The notes under the pieces were generated by a model that saw nothing but the letters and a program-made list of their open reading frames with translations, was not told the origin of the DNA and searched no databases. DNA of 64,000 nucleotides from NCBI GenBank assembly GCA_017554305.1, contig JAFZIN010000030.1:1-64000 (forward strand), written 5' to 3'. This stretch comes from Bacteroidales bacterium. Lineage in GTDB: Bacteria > Bacteroidota > Bacteroidia > Bacteroidales > UBA932. Numbering within the stretch: the stretch's first letter is position 1; each line of letters begins with the position of its first letter. The translations under genes were made by a program, and so were the position numbers. This document shows positions 8,931 through 17,962 of the stretch, in pieces.

Positions 8931-9968
8931 ATGATTTCAGAGGAGAATACAAACATAGAAAAATTTAATCCGAGAGAGATAGAATCCACATCGGACAGAG
9001 AGATGGAAAAGCTGGTACGTCCCCAGGAATTCTCAGATTTTTCCGGTCAGGAGAAGGTTGTAGAGAATCTTAAGGTCTTTGTAAAGGCTGCAAAGATGAG
9101 GGGGGAGTCACTGGATCATACCCTGCTTTTTGGCCCTCCGGGTTTAGGAAAGACAACTTTGGCCAATATTATCTCCAATGAACTTGGAGTTGATATGAAG
9201 GTAACCTCCGGCCCTATTTTGGACAAACCGGGAGATCTTGCCGGCCTTTTAACCTCACTTGAGGCGGGAGATGTGCTCTTTATTGATGAGATTCACCGCC
9301 TGCCTAAAATAGTTGAAGAGTATCTTTACTCCGCGATGGAGGACTTTAGAATAGATATTATGATTGACAAGGGCCCTGGTGCGCGCTCTGTGCAGATAAC
9401 ACTCAACCCTTTCACTCTTGTTGGAGCCACAACCCGCAGCGGACTTCTCTCCTCACCGCTCCGTGCACGTTTTGGAATTAACTGTCACTTAGAGTATTAC
9501 AATACAGAAACTCTGCAAAACATAGTAAAACGTTCTGCAAAAATTTTAGATATTGACATAGATGACCAGGCATCTAAAGAGATAGCCTGCCGCAGCCGCG
9601 GAACTCCAAGAATTGCCAACTCTCTTTTAAGAAGAGTGAGAGATTTTGCGCAGGTAAAGGGTAACGGAGATATAAATCTGGAGATTACAAGATATTCTCT
9701 GGATGCACTCAATATAGATAAGAGAGGATTGGATATGATGGATAATAAAATACTCTCCACCATTATCCATAAATTCAAAGGAGGCCCTGTTGGACTTACC
9801 ACCATTGCAACTGCAGTTGGTGAAGATGCCGGAACTATTGAAGAGGTTTATGAACCGTTCCTTATTCAGGAGGGATTTTTGAGGAGAACTCCAAGAGGAA
9901 GAGAGGTAACGGAAATATCTTATAAACATTTGGGAATATCTCCGTATAAAGATTATTCTCTCTTTTAA
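8931..9968 (+). CDS. ruvB: Holliday junction branch-migration helicase RuvB
   Basis: RuvB is the hexameric AAA+ motor that, with RuvA (present here at 28.2 kb), drives branch migration of Holliday junctions. The 345 residues show Walker [10 protein letters not shown] near 68, Walker [11 protein letters not shown] near 115, the sensor/arginine region [18 protein letters not shown] near 165, and the C-terminal winged helix with GRE(V)TE near 325. The first ~25 residues are a variable acidic extension. It is followed after 17 bases by the secreted Ntn-hydrolase gene, probably co-transcribed. Confidence 0.97.
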   Translation: MISEENTNIEKFNPREIESTSDREMEKLVRPQEFSDFSGQEKVVENLKVFVKAAKMRGESLDHTLLFGPPGLGKTTLANIISNELGVDMKVTSGPILDKPGDLAGLLTSLEAGDVLFIDEIHRLPKIVEEYLYSAMEDFRIDIMIDKGPGARSVQITLNPFTLVGATTRSGLLSSPLRARFGINCHLEYYNTETLQNIVKRSAKILDIDIDDQASKEIACRSRGTPRIANSLLRRVRDFAQVKGNGDINLEITRYSLDALNIDKRGLDMMDNKILSTIIHKFKGGPVGLTTIATAVGEDAGTIEEVYEPFLIQEGFLRRTPRGREVTEISYKHLGISPYKDYSLF

Positions 9969-9985
9969 CAGAAAACTTTTTTGAT

Positions 9986-11206
9986 ATGAAAAAGATATTT
10001 GTAATTATTCTTACACTGCTTCTTTCCGTAGATGTATTTGCCTGCACATCAGCTATTTTCACAGGTAAATGTACTAAAGACGGAAGACCTTTGATGTGGA
10101 AAAACAGAGATACCGGAGAGCTTAACAACCGCCTTGAATTTTTTAAGGGAAGAATATATGGTTTTGTTGCTCTGGTAAACTCTCCAAAGAGAGGCGGAGA
10201 TGCCTGGGCCGGAAGCAATGAGGTTGGATTCTGCATAATGAATACCGCTTCATATAATCTTGCAATACCGGAAGAGAAAGATCTTCAGGATTCGGAGGGA
10301 GAGGTTATGTACCTTGCACTCTCAATATGCAGAACTATACAAGACTTTGAAAATCTGTTGGATACAATCAGAAAACCTCTGGCTGTTGAGGCAAACTTCG
10401 GAGTAATAGATGCAGAGGGAGGAGCAGCATACTATGAGGTAAATACCAGAACCTGGAAAAAGTTTGATGCCAATGATCCTGCAGTTGCACCTAACGGATA
10501 TCTTATTACAACCAACTATTCACGCAGCGGAGTAGAAGACAAAGGAATGGGATATGTAAGATTCGGCAACGCAACGGATGTAATAGACAAAGCTTACGCA
10601 GAGGGAGTTAAATTCACTCCGGAATGGATAATGGATAAACTCTCCCGCTCTTTCTATCACTCTCTTCTTAAGGCAGATTTAAGAGAGAGCAACATTGCTC
10701 AGCAAACAAACGGATGGTTTATGGATCAGGATTTCATTCCAAGAAAATCTACCTCTGCAATCTCCATTTTCCAGGGAGTTAAAAAGGGAGAGAATGCCTC
10801 AAATACAATCTTCTGGTGCGGTATGGGTTACGGCCCGTTAGCCCTTATGGTTCCGGTATTTATGGCTTATCCTTCACAGATTCCTTTCTCACTTTTAAAG
10901 GGCAGCGGAGAGAAGAAAAATTACTGTTACGCCTGTGACCAGGTACTCTCTCTTAAGAAAGATATTTTCCCAATTAAGAGAGGAAACGGCAATAAATATT
11001 TCCACTTCTCACTTCTCTATAACCCTGAGGGAACGGGATATAGCCAGCAGTTATATCCTTATCAGGAGCAGATTTTAAAAGATTCTGAACCTGTGGTAAA
11101 GGCTCTCCGTAAAGGTAAACTTACAGAGGAGAAAGTAAAGGAGTTCAACTCTCTGTTAGATAAAACAATAGTTACCGCTTATACAAACGTAAAGCGGGCA
11201 GAGTAA
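9986..11206 (+). CDS. Secreted Ntn-hydrolase with N-terminal cysteine nucleophile (C45 / choloylglycine-hydrolase-like)
   Basis: This 406-residue protein has a signal peptide whose predicted cleavage after VFA exposes Cys20 as the new N-terminus (CTSAIFTGK). That matches enzymes using an N-terminal cysteine nucleophile to cut linear amides, such as penicillin-V acylase, bile-salt hydrolase or C45 acyltransferase relatives. GRPLMWKNRDTGE at about residues 35-47 supplies the conserved Arg/Asp region, and LITTNYSRSG near 170 the conserved Asn region. The substrate (N-acyl amino acid, bile salt or other amide) cannot be read from the sequence. It is exported to the periplasm or surface. Convergent with the GH20 gene. 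Confidence 0.8.
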   Translation: MKKIFVIILTLLLSVDVFACTSAIFTGKCTKDGRPLMWKNRDTGELNNRLEFFKGRIYGFVALVNSPKRGGDAWAGSNEVGFCIMNTASYNLAIPEEKDLQDSEGEVMYLALSICRTIQDFENLLDTIRKPLAVEANFGVIDAEGGAAYYEVNTRTWKKFDANDPAVAPNGYLITTNYSRSGVEDKGMGYVRFGNATDVIDKAYAEGVKFTPEWIMDKLSRSFYHSLLKADLRESNIAQQTNGWFMDQDFIPRKSTSAISIFQGVKKGENASNTIFWCGMGYGPLALMVPVFMAYPSQIPFSLLKGSGEKKNYCYACDQVLSLKKDIFPIKRGNGNKYFHFSLLYNPEGTGYSQQLYPYQEQILKDSEPVVKALRKGKLTEEKVKEFNSLLDKTIVTAYTNVKRAE

Positions 11207-11222
11207 TTTAACTTACAATATA

Positions 11223-13697
11223 TTAGTAGATTAGAAGCGGTGGCAGAATTAGGTTCTGACCATCGCTTTCTCCTGTTATGCAGATTCTCACGCTCTTAAC
11301 TTTTGCATTTGGAGTAAGAACCATCCGGCTGTCATCCACCTCTTTTCTTCCTATATAATTTTTACCGTCTAAGGAGTACTCTGCATAACCCTCTGTAATG
11401 CCGTAGAAATCTACATTAGATCTTCCTGTAACTATATCTATAACAGAACACTGCACAGGTTTGTCAAAGGTGAATATAATGTAATCTCCTGCCTTTGCTC
11501 TGCCGTTAAAACGGCAGTATGAACCCCTCTTGTATTCAGTTAAAACTTTTATGGAACTCTCTGAGGCATTCATATTGGTTTCAACTTTTACAGCCGGTTT
11601 AAGTTCATTGTAAAGAGGAACGTTAGATACCGCAACACCTATAGAGTGAAGAGTGTCAGATACAAATGTTGCAAAGCGGTAATTTGCTATATCTCTGGTA
11701 ATTATAGGCTCAGTATAAACATACTTATAGTTGGTTGTATCTTTCTGTCCTCTTATTCCGTCTGCTGCAGTTTGAGGTGCAACTATAGCATATTTTATAA
11801 CGGCATTTTCATAAGGAGCCTTTGCCGTAATCTTGTAAAGCTTTTTAGGTGAGCCGCTTCTTAAAACATCACTTCTTGTCTGAGCCTTCTCCTCTGCAAT
11901 AACTATAGGATACGGAACACGGTATCTTATTCCCATATTGTTCATTCTTTGGAAATGATACTGAGTTAGACGGTTATAAAAATCGTTATAGTTTGCGGCA
12001 CTGTCTGCCAGCATTTTTGATGTTCCCCAGGCAATTTCCGCAACAGCACAGAGTCTTGGAAATGTCTGATACTCAACAAAGTTCTCAGGTCTGTTACCCA
12101 GCTCTTCCCACAGTCCTGCCTGAATTCCAACAACATGTCTGTTTGCCAGAATGTTGTAGAACTTTTCTCTCTCCTTCTCATTCTTCTCTGCAAAAGCAGC
12201 CAGTGCAATAGGATCGTATGCGTAGGTTATATCCAGCGGAACAACTCTGCACCAGTTGTGCCCTCTCTCAATAGGAGACTGCTTCATATCCATATAAACA
12301 TACTCTGCTGCCTGCATAACACAGTCAAATCTGTTTTGAACCGCCATAGGTCCAAACTTCTTGCTGTGCCATACATAAATAAGAGAATTATCCTGAATTC
12401 CGTCTGCCATCATAATCTCCTCCCACCCTGCAATCTTCTTGTTGTATTTCTTTGCAATCTCGTTCACTCTGGTTACAAAATAGGAGTGCAGCTGACTCTC
12501 GTCAGTATATCCCATCTTCTTCATAAGTGCCTGACAATCCGGACATCTCTTCCAGTTAAAGTGGTTTACTTCATCTCCTCCCATATTGATTATTTTGCTT
12601 GGGAAAAGTTCTGCAACCTCTTTAATAATCTTCTCTATAAACTCGTAGTTGCTCTCCTTTGCAACGCACCATATTTCTCTGCTGTAACCGGTGTTGTTAA
12701 TGCTTGTATCTTCCGGAGCGTTGCAGAGAATCTCCGGATAACTTGCTGCAACTGCAAGCGAATGTCCGGGAGTTTCAATCTCCGGAATAATCTCTATTCC
12801 CAAAGACTCCGCATAACGTACAATATCTTCAATCTGCTCCTGAGTGTAGAAACCTCCGTAGCGCTTATTGCCTGAACCAAAGGAAGATGGAACAACCTCA
12901 TCCGGTCCTCTCCAGGCACCCTTCTCCGTTAAAAGCGGAAGAGATTTTATCTCAATTCTCCATCCCTGATCATCTGTAAGATGCCAGTGGAATTTGTTGA
13001 GTTTATGATGTGCCATCCACCTTAGAACTTTATAGATATCCTTTGCCGGACGGAAGGTTCTTGAAACATCCAACTCATAACCTCTGTACTGGAACTGAGG
13101 ATAATCTTCTATCTTTCCTGCAGGAATCATATACTCATTTATAAACTCCTTATTATTAGAGTTATATACCTGCGGAGGAAGAAGCTGTAAAAGTGTCTGA
13201 ATTCCGTTTAAAACACCCTCTTTATCTTTTGCATTTATTGTGATTTCATCCTCCAGAACAGAGAGAGAATATTTACCCTTCTCTTTCTCATCAATGTTAG
13301 GAAGGATATCAAAAGCGTTTATAAAAATCTTTGTTGCGCCGTCACTTTTTCTTACAAACTTTGGTTTGTTTACTGCCAGAGAACCTTTTGTGTACCTTCT
13401 GTAATCATCCAAAGACCAGGTGTTTACACGCCAAACATTCTCCCTTCCAAACAGATTGTTCAAATAATCCGCAAGAAGCATTGCAGATGAAACCTCCCAC
13501 TCCGGAGAGATTATGTAGTACCGTTTATTAATGAGCGCCCCCTCTTTACCTTCAAACATCTCCACCTTTTGAGGTTTGGGAATGAGAGTGTTGTATGGAT
13601 TAACGCTCTCTTTCTGAGCGTATGATACAAAGGAAACACTCATCAAGGAGATTGTAAATATTGCGCCCTTGATGAGAAGAGAAAATCTTTTAAACAT
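11223..13697 (-). CDS. Family 20 beta-N-acetylhexosaminidase
   Basis: This secreted 824-residue enzyme (signal peptide about residues 1-27) releases terminal GlcNAc/GalNAc from glycans. The order is a GH20b N-terminal domain (about 35-190), a TIM-barrel GH20 catalytic domain (about 195-560) with RGYELDVSRTF, HWHLTDDQGWR and the catalytic Asp-Glu pair in MGGDEVNHFNW near residue 372, then a C-terminal region with a chitobiase-type linker and a carbohydrate-binding-like end (YAEYSLDGKNYIGRKEV). It is the third gene of a minus-strand operon behind two DUF4251 genes. Natural targets are likely host or dietary N-acetylhexosamine glycans. Confidence 0.93.
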   Translation of the reverse strand: MFKRFSLLIKGAIFTISLMSVSFVSYAQKESVNPYNTLIPKPQKVEMFEGKEGALINKRYYIISPEWEVSSAMLLADYLNNLFGRENVWRVNTWSLDDYRRYTKGSLAVNKPKFVRKSDGATKIFINAFDILPNIDEKEKGKYSLSVLEDEITINAKDKEGVLNGIQTLLQLLPPQVYNSNNKEFINEYMIPAGKIEDYPQFQYRGYELDVSRTFRPAKDIYKVLRWMAHHKLNKFHWHLTDDQGWRIEIKSLPLLTEKGAWRGPDEVVPSSFGSGNKRYGGFYTQEQIEDIVRYAESLGIEIIPEIETPGHSLAVAASYPEILCNAPEDTSINNTGYSREIWCVAKESNYEFIEKIIKEVAELFPSKIINMGGDEVNHFNWKRCPDCQALMKKMGYTDESQLHSYFVTRVNEIAKKYNKKIAGWEEIMMADGIQDNSLIYVWHSKKFGPMAVQNRFDCVMQAAEYVYMDMKQSPIERGHNWCRVVPLDITYAYDPIALAAFAEKNEKEREKFYNILANRHVVGIQAGLWEELGNRPENFVEYQTFPRLCAVAEIAWGTSKMLADSAANYNDFYNRLTQYHFQRMNNMGIRYRVPYPIVIAEEKAQTRSDVLRSGSPKKLYKITAKAPYENAVIKYAIVAPQTAADGIRGQKDTTNYKYVYTEPIITRDIANYRFATFVSDTLHSIGVAVSNVPLYNELKPAVKVETNMNASESSIKVLTEYKRGSYCRFNGRAKAGDYIIFTFDKPVQCSVIDIVTGRSNVDFYGITEGYAEYSLDGKNYIGRKEVDDSRMVLTPNAKVKSVRICITGESDGQNLILPPLLIY

Positions 13698-13708
13698 AAC
13701 GGGTTTGA

Positions 13709-14254
13709 CTATTTCTTCTTAATAATCTTTTTAATGGTAGGTCTGTTGGTAACCTGTCCGTGATACTGAATCATATCTCTGTAGGCAGAAGTAACTCTTA
13801 TGTAAGCGTATCCGCTGTCATAAAGTTCTACGGTTACGTCAAAAGTCTCCGCACAGTAACGGTTGGTAAAACTGAAATCTACCTGATACCCCTTCTTCTT
13901 CTCATTGTATGAAGATTTTGGAGATATCTTATAATCATCCGCCTCTATTGATATGGCGTTTTCATCTGCAAATGAGAGGTTTGCCTTGCCTATATAAGGA
14001 AGCATACAGTTGAGGGTATCTCCCTTTACTGAGAGATAATAACCGTCCAAAGTCTCTTTCTGAGGAAATCCCAACGGAATAATTCTGTCTACCTCAACAT
14101 AGAAGTCATTGGTTTTGACATTAACCTTCTGGGTAACGGTAACGTTGCTGTTTCCGCTCTGAACTACGGTTCCGCAGGAAGAGAGTGAAACTAAGAAGAT
14201 TCCCAATACCGCAACAACGGTAACAGTGCTGAAAATACGAGTCAAAGTCTTCAT
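13709..14254 (-). CDS. DUF4251 lipoprotein (copy 2)
   Basis: This 181-residue protein has a lipoprotein signal peptide with lipobox LSSC near residue 27. The DUF4251 core begins at DFYVEVDRIIPLGFPQ and continues through GYYLSVKGDTLNCMLPYIG, FADENAISIEADDY and a closing SGYAYIRVTSAYRD region. The family is known only from Bacteroidota and has no assigned function. It is a diverged paralogue of the next gene upstream (shared DFYVE...RI.P, LPYIG.A, QV.F, V.LY.SG motifs). It lies 13 bases from its paralogue and 11 bases from the GH20 gene, so the three form one operon. Confidence 0.8.
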   Translation of the reverse strand: MKTLTRIFSTVTVVAVLGIFLVSLSSCGTVVQSGNSNVTVTQKVNVKTNDFYVEVDRIIPLGFPQKETLDGYYLSVKGDTLNCMLPYIGKANLSFADENAISIEADDYKISPKSSYNEKKKGYQVDFSFTNRYCAETFDVTVELYDSGYAYIRVTSAYRDMIQYHGQVTNRPTIKKIIKKK

Positions 14255-14267
14255 AACCTTTTAATTT

Positions 14268-14861
14268 TTATTCTGCTGTAAGAGGGTTAGGTTTTTCATC
14301 TTCCGGTCTTTCAGAAATCTCACCCTCGTATGAGACATTCTCATAGCCCGGTATTGCAGCCATTGCATAAACCTTGCCCGATTTATAAAGCTGAACGGTT
14401 AAAGTAACCTGTTTGGCATCCTTGTCATAGTCAATATCTCCGTTCCAGAATACAACCTGGAAGAGGTAACTCTTTGCCTTCTCCTGCCAACCGCCAATGA
14501 TAGTTACTACCTGATTGTGCGCAGAGAGTCCCATACTTGAATTTACCTCACTTCCGTATGCGGTTCTTGAGGAGATCTCAGCCTGTCCTATGTAAGGAAG
14601 ATTGCAGAAGAAACGGTCTTTTCTGCAGTCTATGTAGTAAATCTGTGTGTCGTAAACAATATTCTGAGCAACCCCGTTTTTAGGGAAAATTCTTCCAATC
14701 TCAACATAAAAGTCCTTATGGGCAGCTCCGTCTGCCACCATTTTTTCAATACGGGCTTGTTTTTCCTTTCTGGTCTCCTTCTTTTTGGTTTGAGCAAAAC
14801 AGTCAGATATAACCGCTCCGGTAAGCATAATAATTAACGCGGTCATTAAAATCTTCTTCAT
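14268..14861 (-). CDS. DUF4251 secreted protein (copy 1)
   Basis: This 197-residue protein has an N-terminal signal peptide (hydrophobic segment about residues 5-22, containing a Cys at 21), followed by a Lys-rich stretch (KKKETRKEKQARIEK) and the DUF4251 domain (KDFYVEIGRIFPKNG to YAMAAIPGYENVSYEGE). It is the first gene of the DUF4251-DUF4251-GH20 operon. It has a strong Shine-Dalgarno sequence, unusual in this phylum. Function unknown; co-expression with a hexosaminidase hints at a periplasmic or surface glycan-related role. Confidence 0.78.
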   Translation of the reverse strand: MKKILMTALIIMLTGAVISDCFAQTKKKETRKEKQARIEKMVADGAAHKDFYVEIGRIFPKNGVAQNIVYDTQIYYIDCRKDRFFCNLPYIGQAEISSRTAYGSEVNSSMGLSAHNQVVTIIGGWQEKAKSYLFQVVFWNGDIDYDKDAKQVTLTVQLYKSGKVYAMAAIPGYENVSYEGEISERPEDEKPNPLTAE

Positions 14862-14867
14862 AAAAGG

Positions 14868-14907
14868 CCTCCTTTCTCTTTAATATTTCTTGATGAGAAC
14901 AAATATA
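14868..14907 (-). promoter_or_regulatory. Promoter and strong RBS of the DUF4251-GH20 operon
   Basis: The minus strand has TATATTTG at 14900-14907 (-7 consensus) and, downstream, AAGGAGG at 14868-14874, six bases before the ATG. Most genes here lack such a purine box, so this operon probably uses classical Shine-Dalgarno initiation. Confidence 0.55.
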
Positions 14908-14988
14908 GCATTTAAACTTTTGAAATGATAGAAAAAGTGGTTAAAATTGTAGAGAAATTCATTTTTTGAAATTTTTAATATAAACCAA

Positions 14989-16938
14989 ATGACAGATACA
15001 AAACTTATATCCAACATTCCGGACGGCCCTCTGTCCGAAAAGTGGAAAAAGCGTAAAGCGGAAATCAAAGTAGTAAGCCCTGCCAACAAACGTAAACTGG
15101 AGATTATAGTTGTTGGAACCGGTCTTGCAGGTGCCTCTGCAGCAGCCTCACTAGGCGAGATGGGCTACAACGTTAAGATTTTCTGCATCAGCGACTCTCC
15201 AAGACGCGCGCACTCTATTGCAGCTCAGGGAGGTATAAATGCCGCTAAAAACTATCAGAACGATAACGACTCCATCTACCGCCTCTTTGTAGATACGGTT
15301 AAGGGTGGTGACTTCCGCAGCCGTGAGGCAAACGTTTATCGTCTGGCTGAGGTTAGTAACAACATTATAGACCAGTGCGTTGCACAGGGTGTTCCTTTTG
15401 CAAGAGAATATGGCGGACTGCTTGCCAACCGTTCATTCGGAGGTGCTCAGGTAAGCCGTACATTCTATGCCAGAGGACAAACCGGACAGCAGTTGCTTCT
15501 TGGTGCCTACGCTTCTCTGAATAAGGAGATTGCAGCTGGTACCGTTAAGAGTTATCCTCGTCATGAGATGCTGGATCTGGTTCTTATAAACGGTCAGGCA
15601 AAAGGTATCATTGCACGTAACATTGCAACCGGTGAGATTGAAAGATTTGGCGCTCACGCAGTTGTAATTGCAACCGGCGGTTACGGTAACGTTTACTTCC
15701 TCTCCACCAACGCAATGAACAGCAACGGTTCAGCAGCATGGCAGTGCTACAAGAAGGGAGCATTCTTTGGCAACCCTTGCTTTGCACAGATTCACCCAAC
15801 CTGTATTCCTGTTCACGGTACTCAGCAGTGCAAACTTACTCTTATGAGTGAGTCTTTGAGAAATGACGGAAGAATCTGGGTTCCAAAGTTTAAGGAGGAT
15901 GTAGAAAAACTCCGCAAGGGAGAGATTAAGGCTTCTCAGATTCCGGAAGAGAGAAGAGACTACTACCTGGAGAGACGTTATCCTGCATTCGGAAACCTTG
16001 TTCCAAGAGATATAGCATCCAGAGCAGCTAAAGAGAGATGTGATGCCGGATTCGGAGTAAACGAGACCGGTAGAGCAGTCTTTCTGGACTTTAAGAGCGC
16101 TATTGAGAGACTTGGAGAAGACAAGATCAGAGAGCGTTACGGCAACCTCTTCCAGATGTATGAAGAGATTACAGACGTAGATGCATACAAGGAGCCAATG
16201 ATGATTTACCCGGCTATCCACTACACAATGGGAGGTCTTTGGGTAGATTATGATTTGCAGACAACCATTCCTGGTCTTTATGCAATTGGTGAGGCCAACT
16301 TCTCAGACCACGGCGGAAACCGTCTTGGTGCTTCCGCACTTATGCAGGGTCTTGCAGACGGTTACTTCATTCTTCCTTACACCATTGGAAACTACCTTGC
16401 AAAGAAGATTCAAGAGCCTAAGACAGATACTAACGCCCCAGAGTTTGAGGAGGCAGAAAAGGCTGTTAAAGAGCGCATTGCAAAGATCTTTGCAATTAAG
16501 GGTAAAAAATCCCCAGACCAGATCCACAAGGAACTTGGCAACATTATGTGGGAGTATGTTGGAATGGGAAGAACAGAAGAGGGTCTTAAGAAAGCTATTG
16601 TTGAGATTAAAAAACTCAAAGAGGAGTTCTGGAAGAACGTTTATGTTGCCGGAGAAAACGGCGAGTTCAACCAGGAACTTGAGAAGGCTATGCGTCTTGC
16701 AGACTTCTTTGAGATTGGAGATCTTATGGCAAGAGATGCTCTCAACCGTCGTGAATCTTGCGGAGGTCACTTCCGTGAGGAGATGCAGACAGAAGAGGGT
16801 GAGGCAAAGAGAGATGATGAGAACTTTATGTATGTAGCAGCCTGGGAGTACAAAGGTGAAGACAAAGAGCCTGAACTCCACAAGGAACCTCTTGTATATG
16901 AAGGAATTAAAGTAGCAACCAGAAATTATAAAGACTAG
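14989..16938 (+). CDS. sdhA: Succinate dehydrogenase/fumarate reductase flavoprotein subunit
   Basis: This 649-residue subunit carries covalent FAD and the dicarboxylate site. Visible motifs are [18 protein letters not shown] (dinucleotide fold, about residues 39-56), the [15 protein letters not shown] flavin-attachment region near 75, [21 protein letters not shown] near 150, HPTCIPVHG, and the capping/active-site [12 protein letters not shown] and [13 protein letters not shown] segments, ending with [21 protein letters not shown]. Size and type match the diheme (SdhE-less, type B) class of anaerobes, which usually acts as fumarate reductase. sdhB follows after 3 bases. The membrane cytochrome b subunit that normally precedes this gene is not here. 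Confidence 0.95.
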   Translation: MTDTKLISNIPDGPLSEKWKKRKAEIKVVSPANKRKLEIIVVGTGLAGASAAASLGEMGYNVKIFCISDSPRRAHSIAAQGGINAAKNYQNDNDSIYRLFVDTVKGGDFRSREANVYRLAEVSNNIIDQCVAQGVPFAREYGGLLANRSFGGAQVSRTFYARGQTGQQLLLGAYASLNKEIAAGTVKSYPRHEMLDLVLINGQAKGIIARNIATGEIERFGAHAVVIATGGYGNVYFLSTNAMNSNGSAAWQCYKKGAFFGNPCFAQIHPTCIPVHGTQQCKLTLMSESLRNDGRIWVPKFKEDVEKLRKGEIKASQIPEERRDYYLERRYPAFGNLVPRDIASRAAKERCDAGFGVNETGRAVFLDFKSAIERLGEDKIRERYGNLFQMYEEITDVDAYKEPMMIYPAIHYTMGGLWVDYDLQTTIPGLYAIGEANFSDHGGNRLGASALMQGLADGYFILPYTIGNYLAKKIQEPKTDTNAPEFEEAEKAVKERIAKIFAIKGKKSPDQIHKELGNIMWEYVGMGRTEEGLKKAIVEIKKLKEEFWKNVYVAGENGEFNQELEKAMRLADFFEIGDLMARDALNRRESCGGHFREEMQTEEGEAKRDDENFMYVAAWEYKGEDKEPELHKEPLVYEGIKVATRNYKD

Positions 16939-16941
16939 TCT

Positions 16942-17772
16942 ATGAAATTCACTATAAAAGTTTGGAGACAGAAAAATGCCAAAGCAAAAGGGCATTTTGA
17001 GACTTATAAAGTAGATAACATAAGTCCGGATTCCTCTTTCCTTGAGATGTTGGATATTCTTAATGATCAGCTGGTTTCACAGAATGCAGATCCGGTTGCC
17101 TTCAGCAAGGGTTGCAAAGATGGAGAAACCTGTTCAGGCGAACAACTCAAAAAGGCTAAAGAGAAGGGTATGGCACTTCCTATCAGCTTTGACCACGATT
17201 GCCGCGAGGGTATTTGCGGAGCTTGCTCCCTCTACATTAACGGACGTGCTCACGGTCCTGAGAATGAGGTTACTACCTGCCAGCTCTTTATGAGAAAATT
17301 CAAGGACGGCAGCACTATTACAATTGAACCTTGGAGAAGTGCAGCATTCCCTGTAATCAAAGACCTTGTTGTAGACCGCAGCGCTTTGGACAAGATTATG
17401 CAGGCCGGCGGATTCGTTTCTATCAGAACCGGTTCCGTTCAGGATGCAAATAATATCCCAATTCCAAAGGAGAAGGCAGACGAGAGTATGGATGCAGCAT
17501 CCTGCATTGGTTGCGGTGCTTGCGTTGCAACCTGCAAGAACGGTTCTGCAATGCTCTTCATCGGAGCAAGAGTAAGTTCACTTGCACTCCTTCCTCAGGG
17601 TAAGGTAGAGAGCACCAGAAGAGCAATGAACATGATTGCCAAGATGGATGAGCTGGGCTTTGGAACTTGCACCAACACAAGAGCTTGTGAGATGGAGTGC
17701 CCTAAGCACGTATCCATTGGTCATATTGCAAGACTTAACCGCGAGTTCCTCAAAGGCTACCTCAAAAAGTAA
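16942..17772 (+). CDS. sdhB: Succinate dehydrogenase/fumarate reductase iron-sulfur subunit
   Basis: This 276-residue subunit relays electrons between quinol and FAD through three Fe-S clusters. An N-terminal 2Fe-2S domain shows [18 protein letters not shown] near residue 90, and the C-terminal ferredoxin part shows [15 protein letters not shown] near 188 and [14 protein letters not shown] near 240. All cluster cysteines appear present. It is co-transcribed with sdhA. No sdhC follows; the next gene is convergent and separated by a repeat-derived terminator. Confidence 0.95.
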   Translation: MKFTIKVWRQKNAKAKGHFETYKVDNISPDSSFLEMLDILNDQLVSQNADPVAFSKGCKDGETCSGEQLKKAKEKGMALPISFDHDCREGICGACSLYINGRAHGPENEVTTCQLFMRKFKDGSTITIEPWRSAAFPVIKDLVVDRSALDKIMQAGGFVSIRTGSVQDANNIPIPKEKADESMDAASCIGCGACVATCKNGSAMLFIGARVSSLALLPQGKVESTRRAMNMIAKMDELGFGTCTNTRACEMECPKHVSIGHIARLNREFLKGYLKK

Positions 17773-17869
17773 CCGCTCAGGCAAACTCGCATTGCATCGA
17801 GTGCACCACGCCCTAAGCCAAGTGCGCCTCTGCACCCGCACATTGCAGCCCAACGCTGCGTAAACAAAG
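17773..17869. other. GC-rich spacer after sdhB
   Basis: This ~97-bp stretch is clearly richer in G+C than its neighbours and holds a small hairpin (GCAGC CCAAC GCTGC near 17845-17859). A CTCGC.TTGC...GTGCA pattern also appears, reversed, beside the hairpin element near 37.45-37.49 kb, so it may be remnant repeat DNA. No gene is seen. Confidence 0.35.
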
Positions 17870-17901
17870 AAGAGGATGACCAAAAAATTGGCCATCCTCT
17901 T
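17870..17901. terminator. Bidirectional terminator between sdhB and the DmpA-like gene
   Basis: The 12-bp arms at 17870-17881 and 17890-17901 pair (one A-C mismatch), with an A-rich loop and T-rich flanks on both strands. It lies between convergent genes. On the minus strand, the 32-base hairpin is identical to the one at 21092-21123. Confidence 0.75.
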
Positions 17902-17962
17902 TCTTACTATTTCACGCTCTTTTTCTTTTCTATCTTTTTAGTCTTCCTCCCGATAGTTATTT
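17870..17962 (-). repeat. Inverted repeat copy A (empty-site form)
   Basis: Read on the minus strand, this begins AAATAACTATCGGGAG (where TAA is the stop codon of the DmpA-like gene), continues through a purine-rich segment and AAAAAGAGCG, and ends in a 45-base block including a 32-base hairpin. The same units recur in the opposite orientation at 20962-21123, with the final 45 bases identical. Copy A lacks the 72-bp hairpin module found in copy B. Confidence 0.8.

Noticed and set aside
12135..12875. 246-codon open frame antisense to the GH20 gene
   Set aside because: It mirrors the catalytic domain of the hexosaminidase; composition is Cys/Leu/Asn-rich without any family signature.
16303..16995. 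230-codon antisense frame over sdhA, considered as a missing membrane subunit
   Set aside because: It is hydrophobic in places but lacks the histidines and helix pattern of a cytochrome b and overlaps conserved sdhA codons.
17578..17895. 105-codon minus-strand frame over the sdhB end and repeat A
   Set aside because: It spans a terminator hairpin and antisense sdhB codons and has no plausible start signal.
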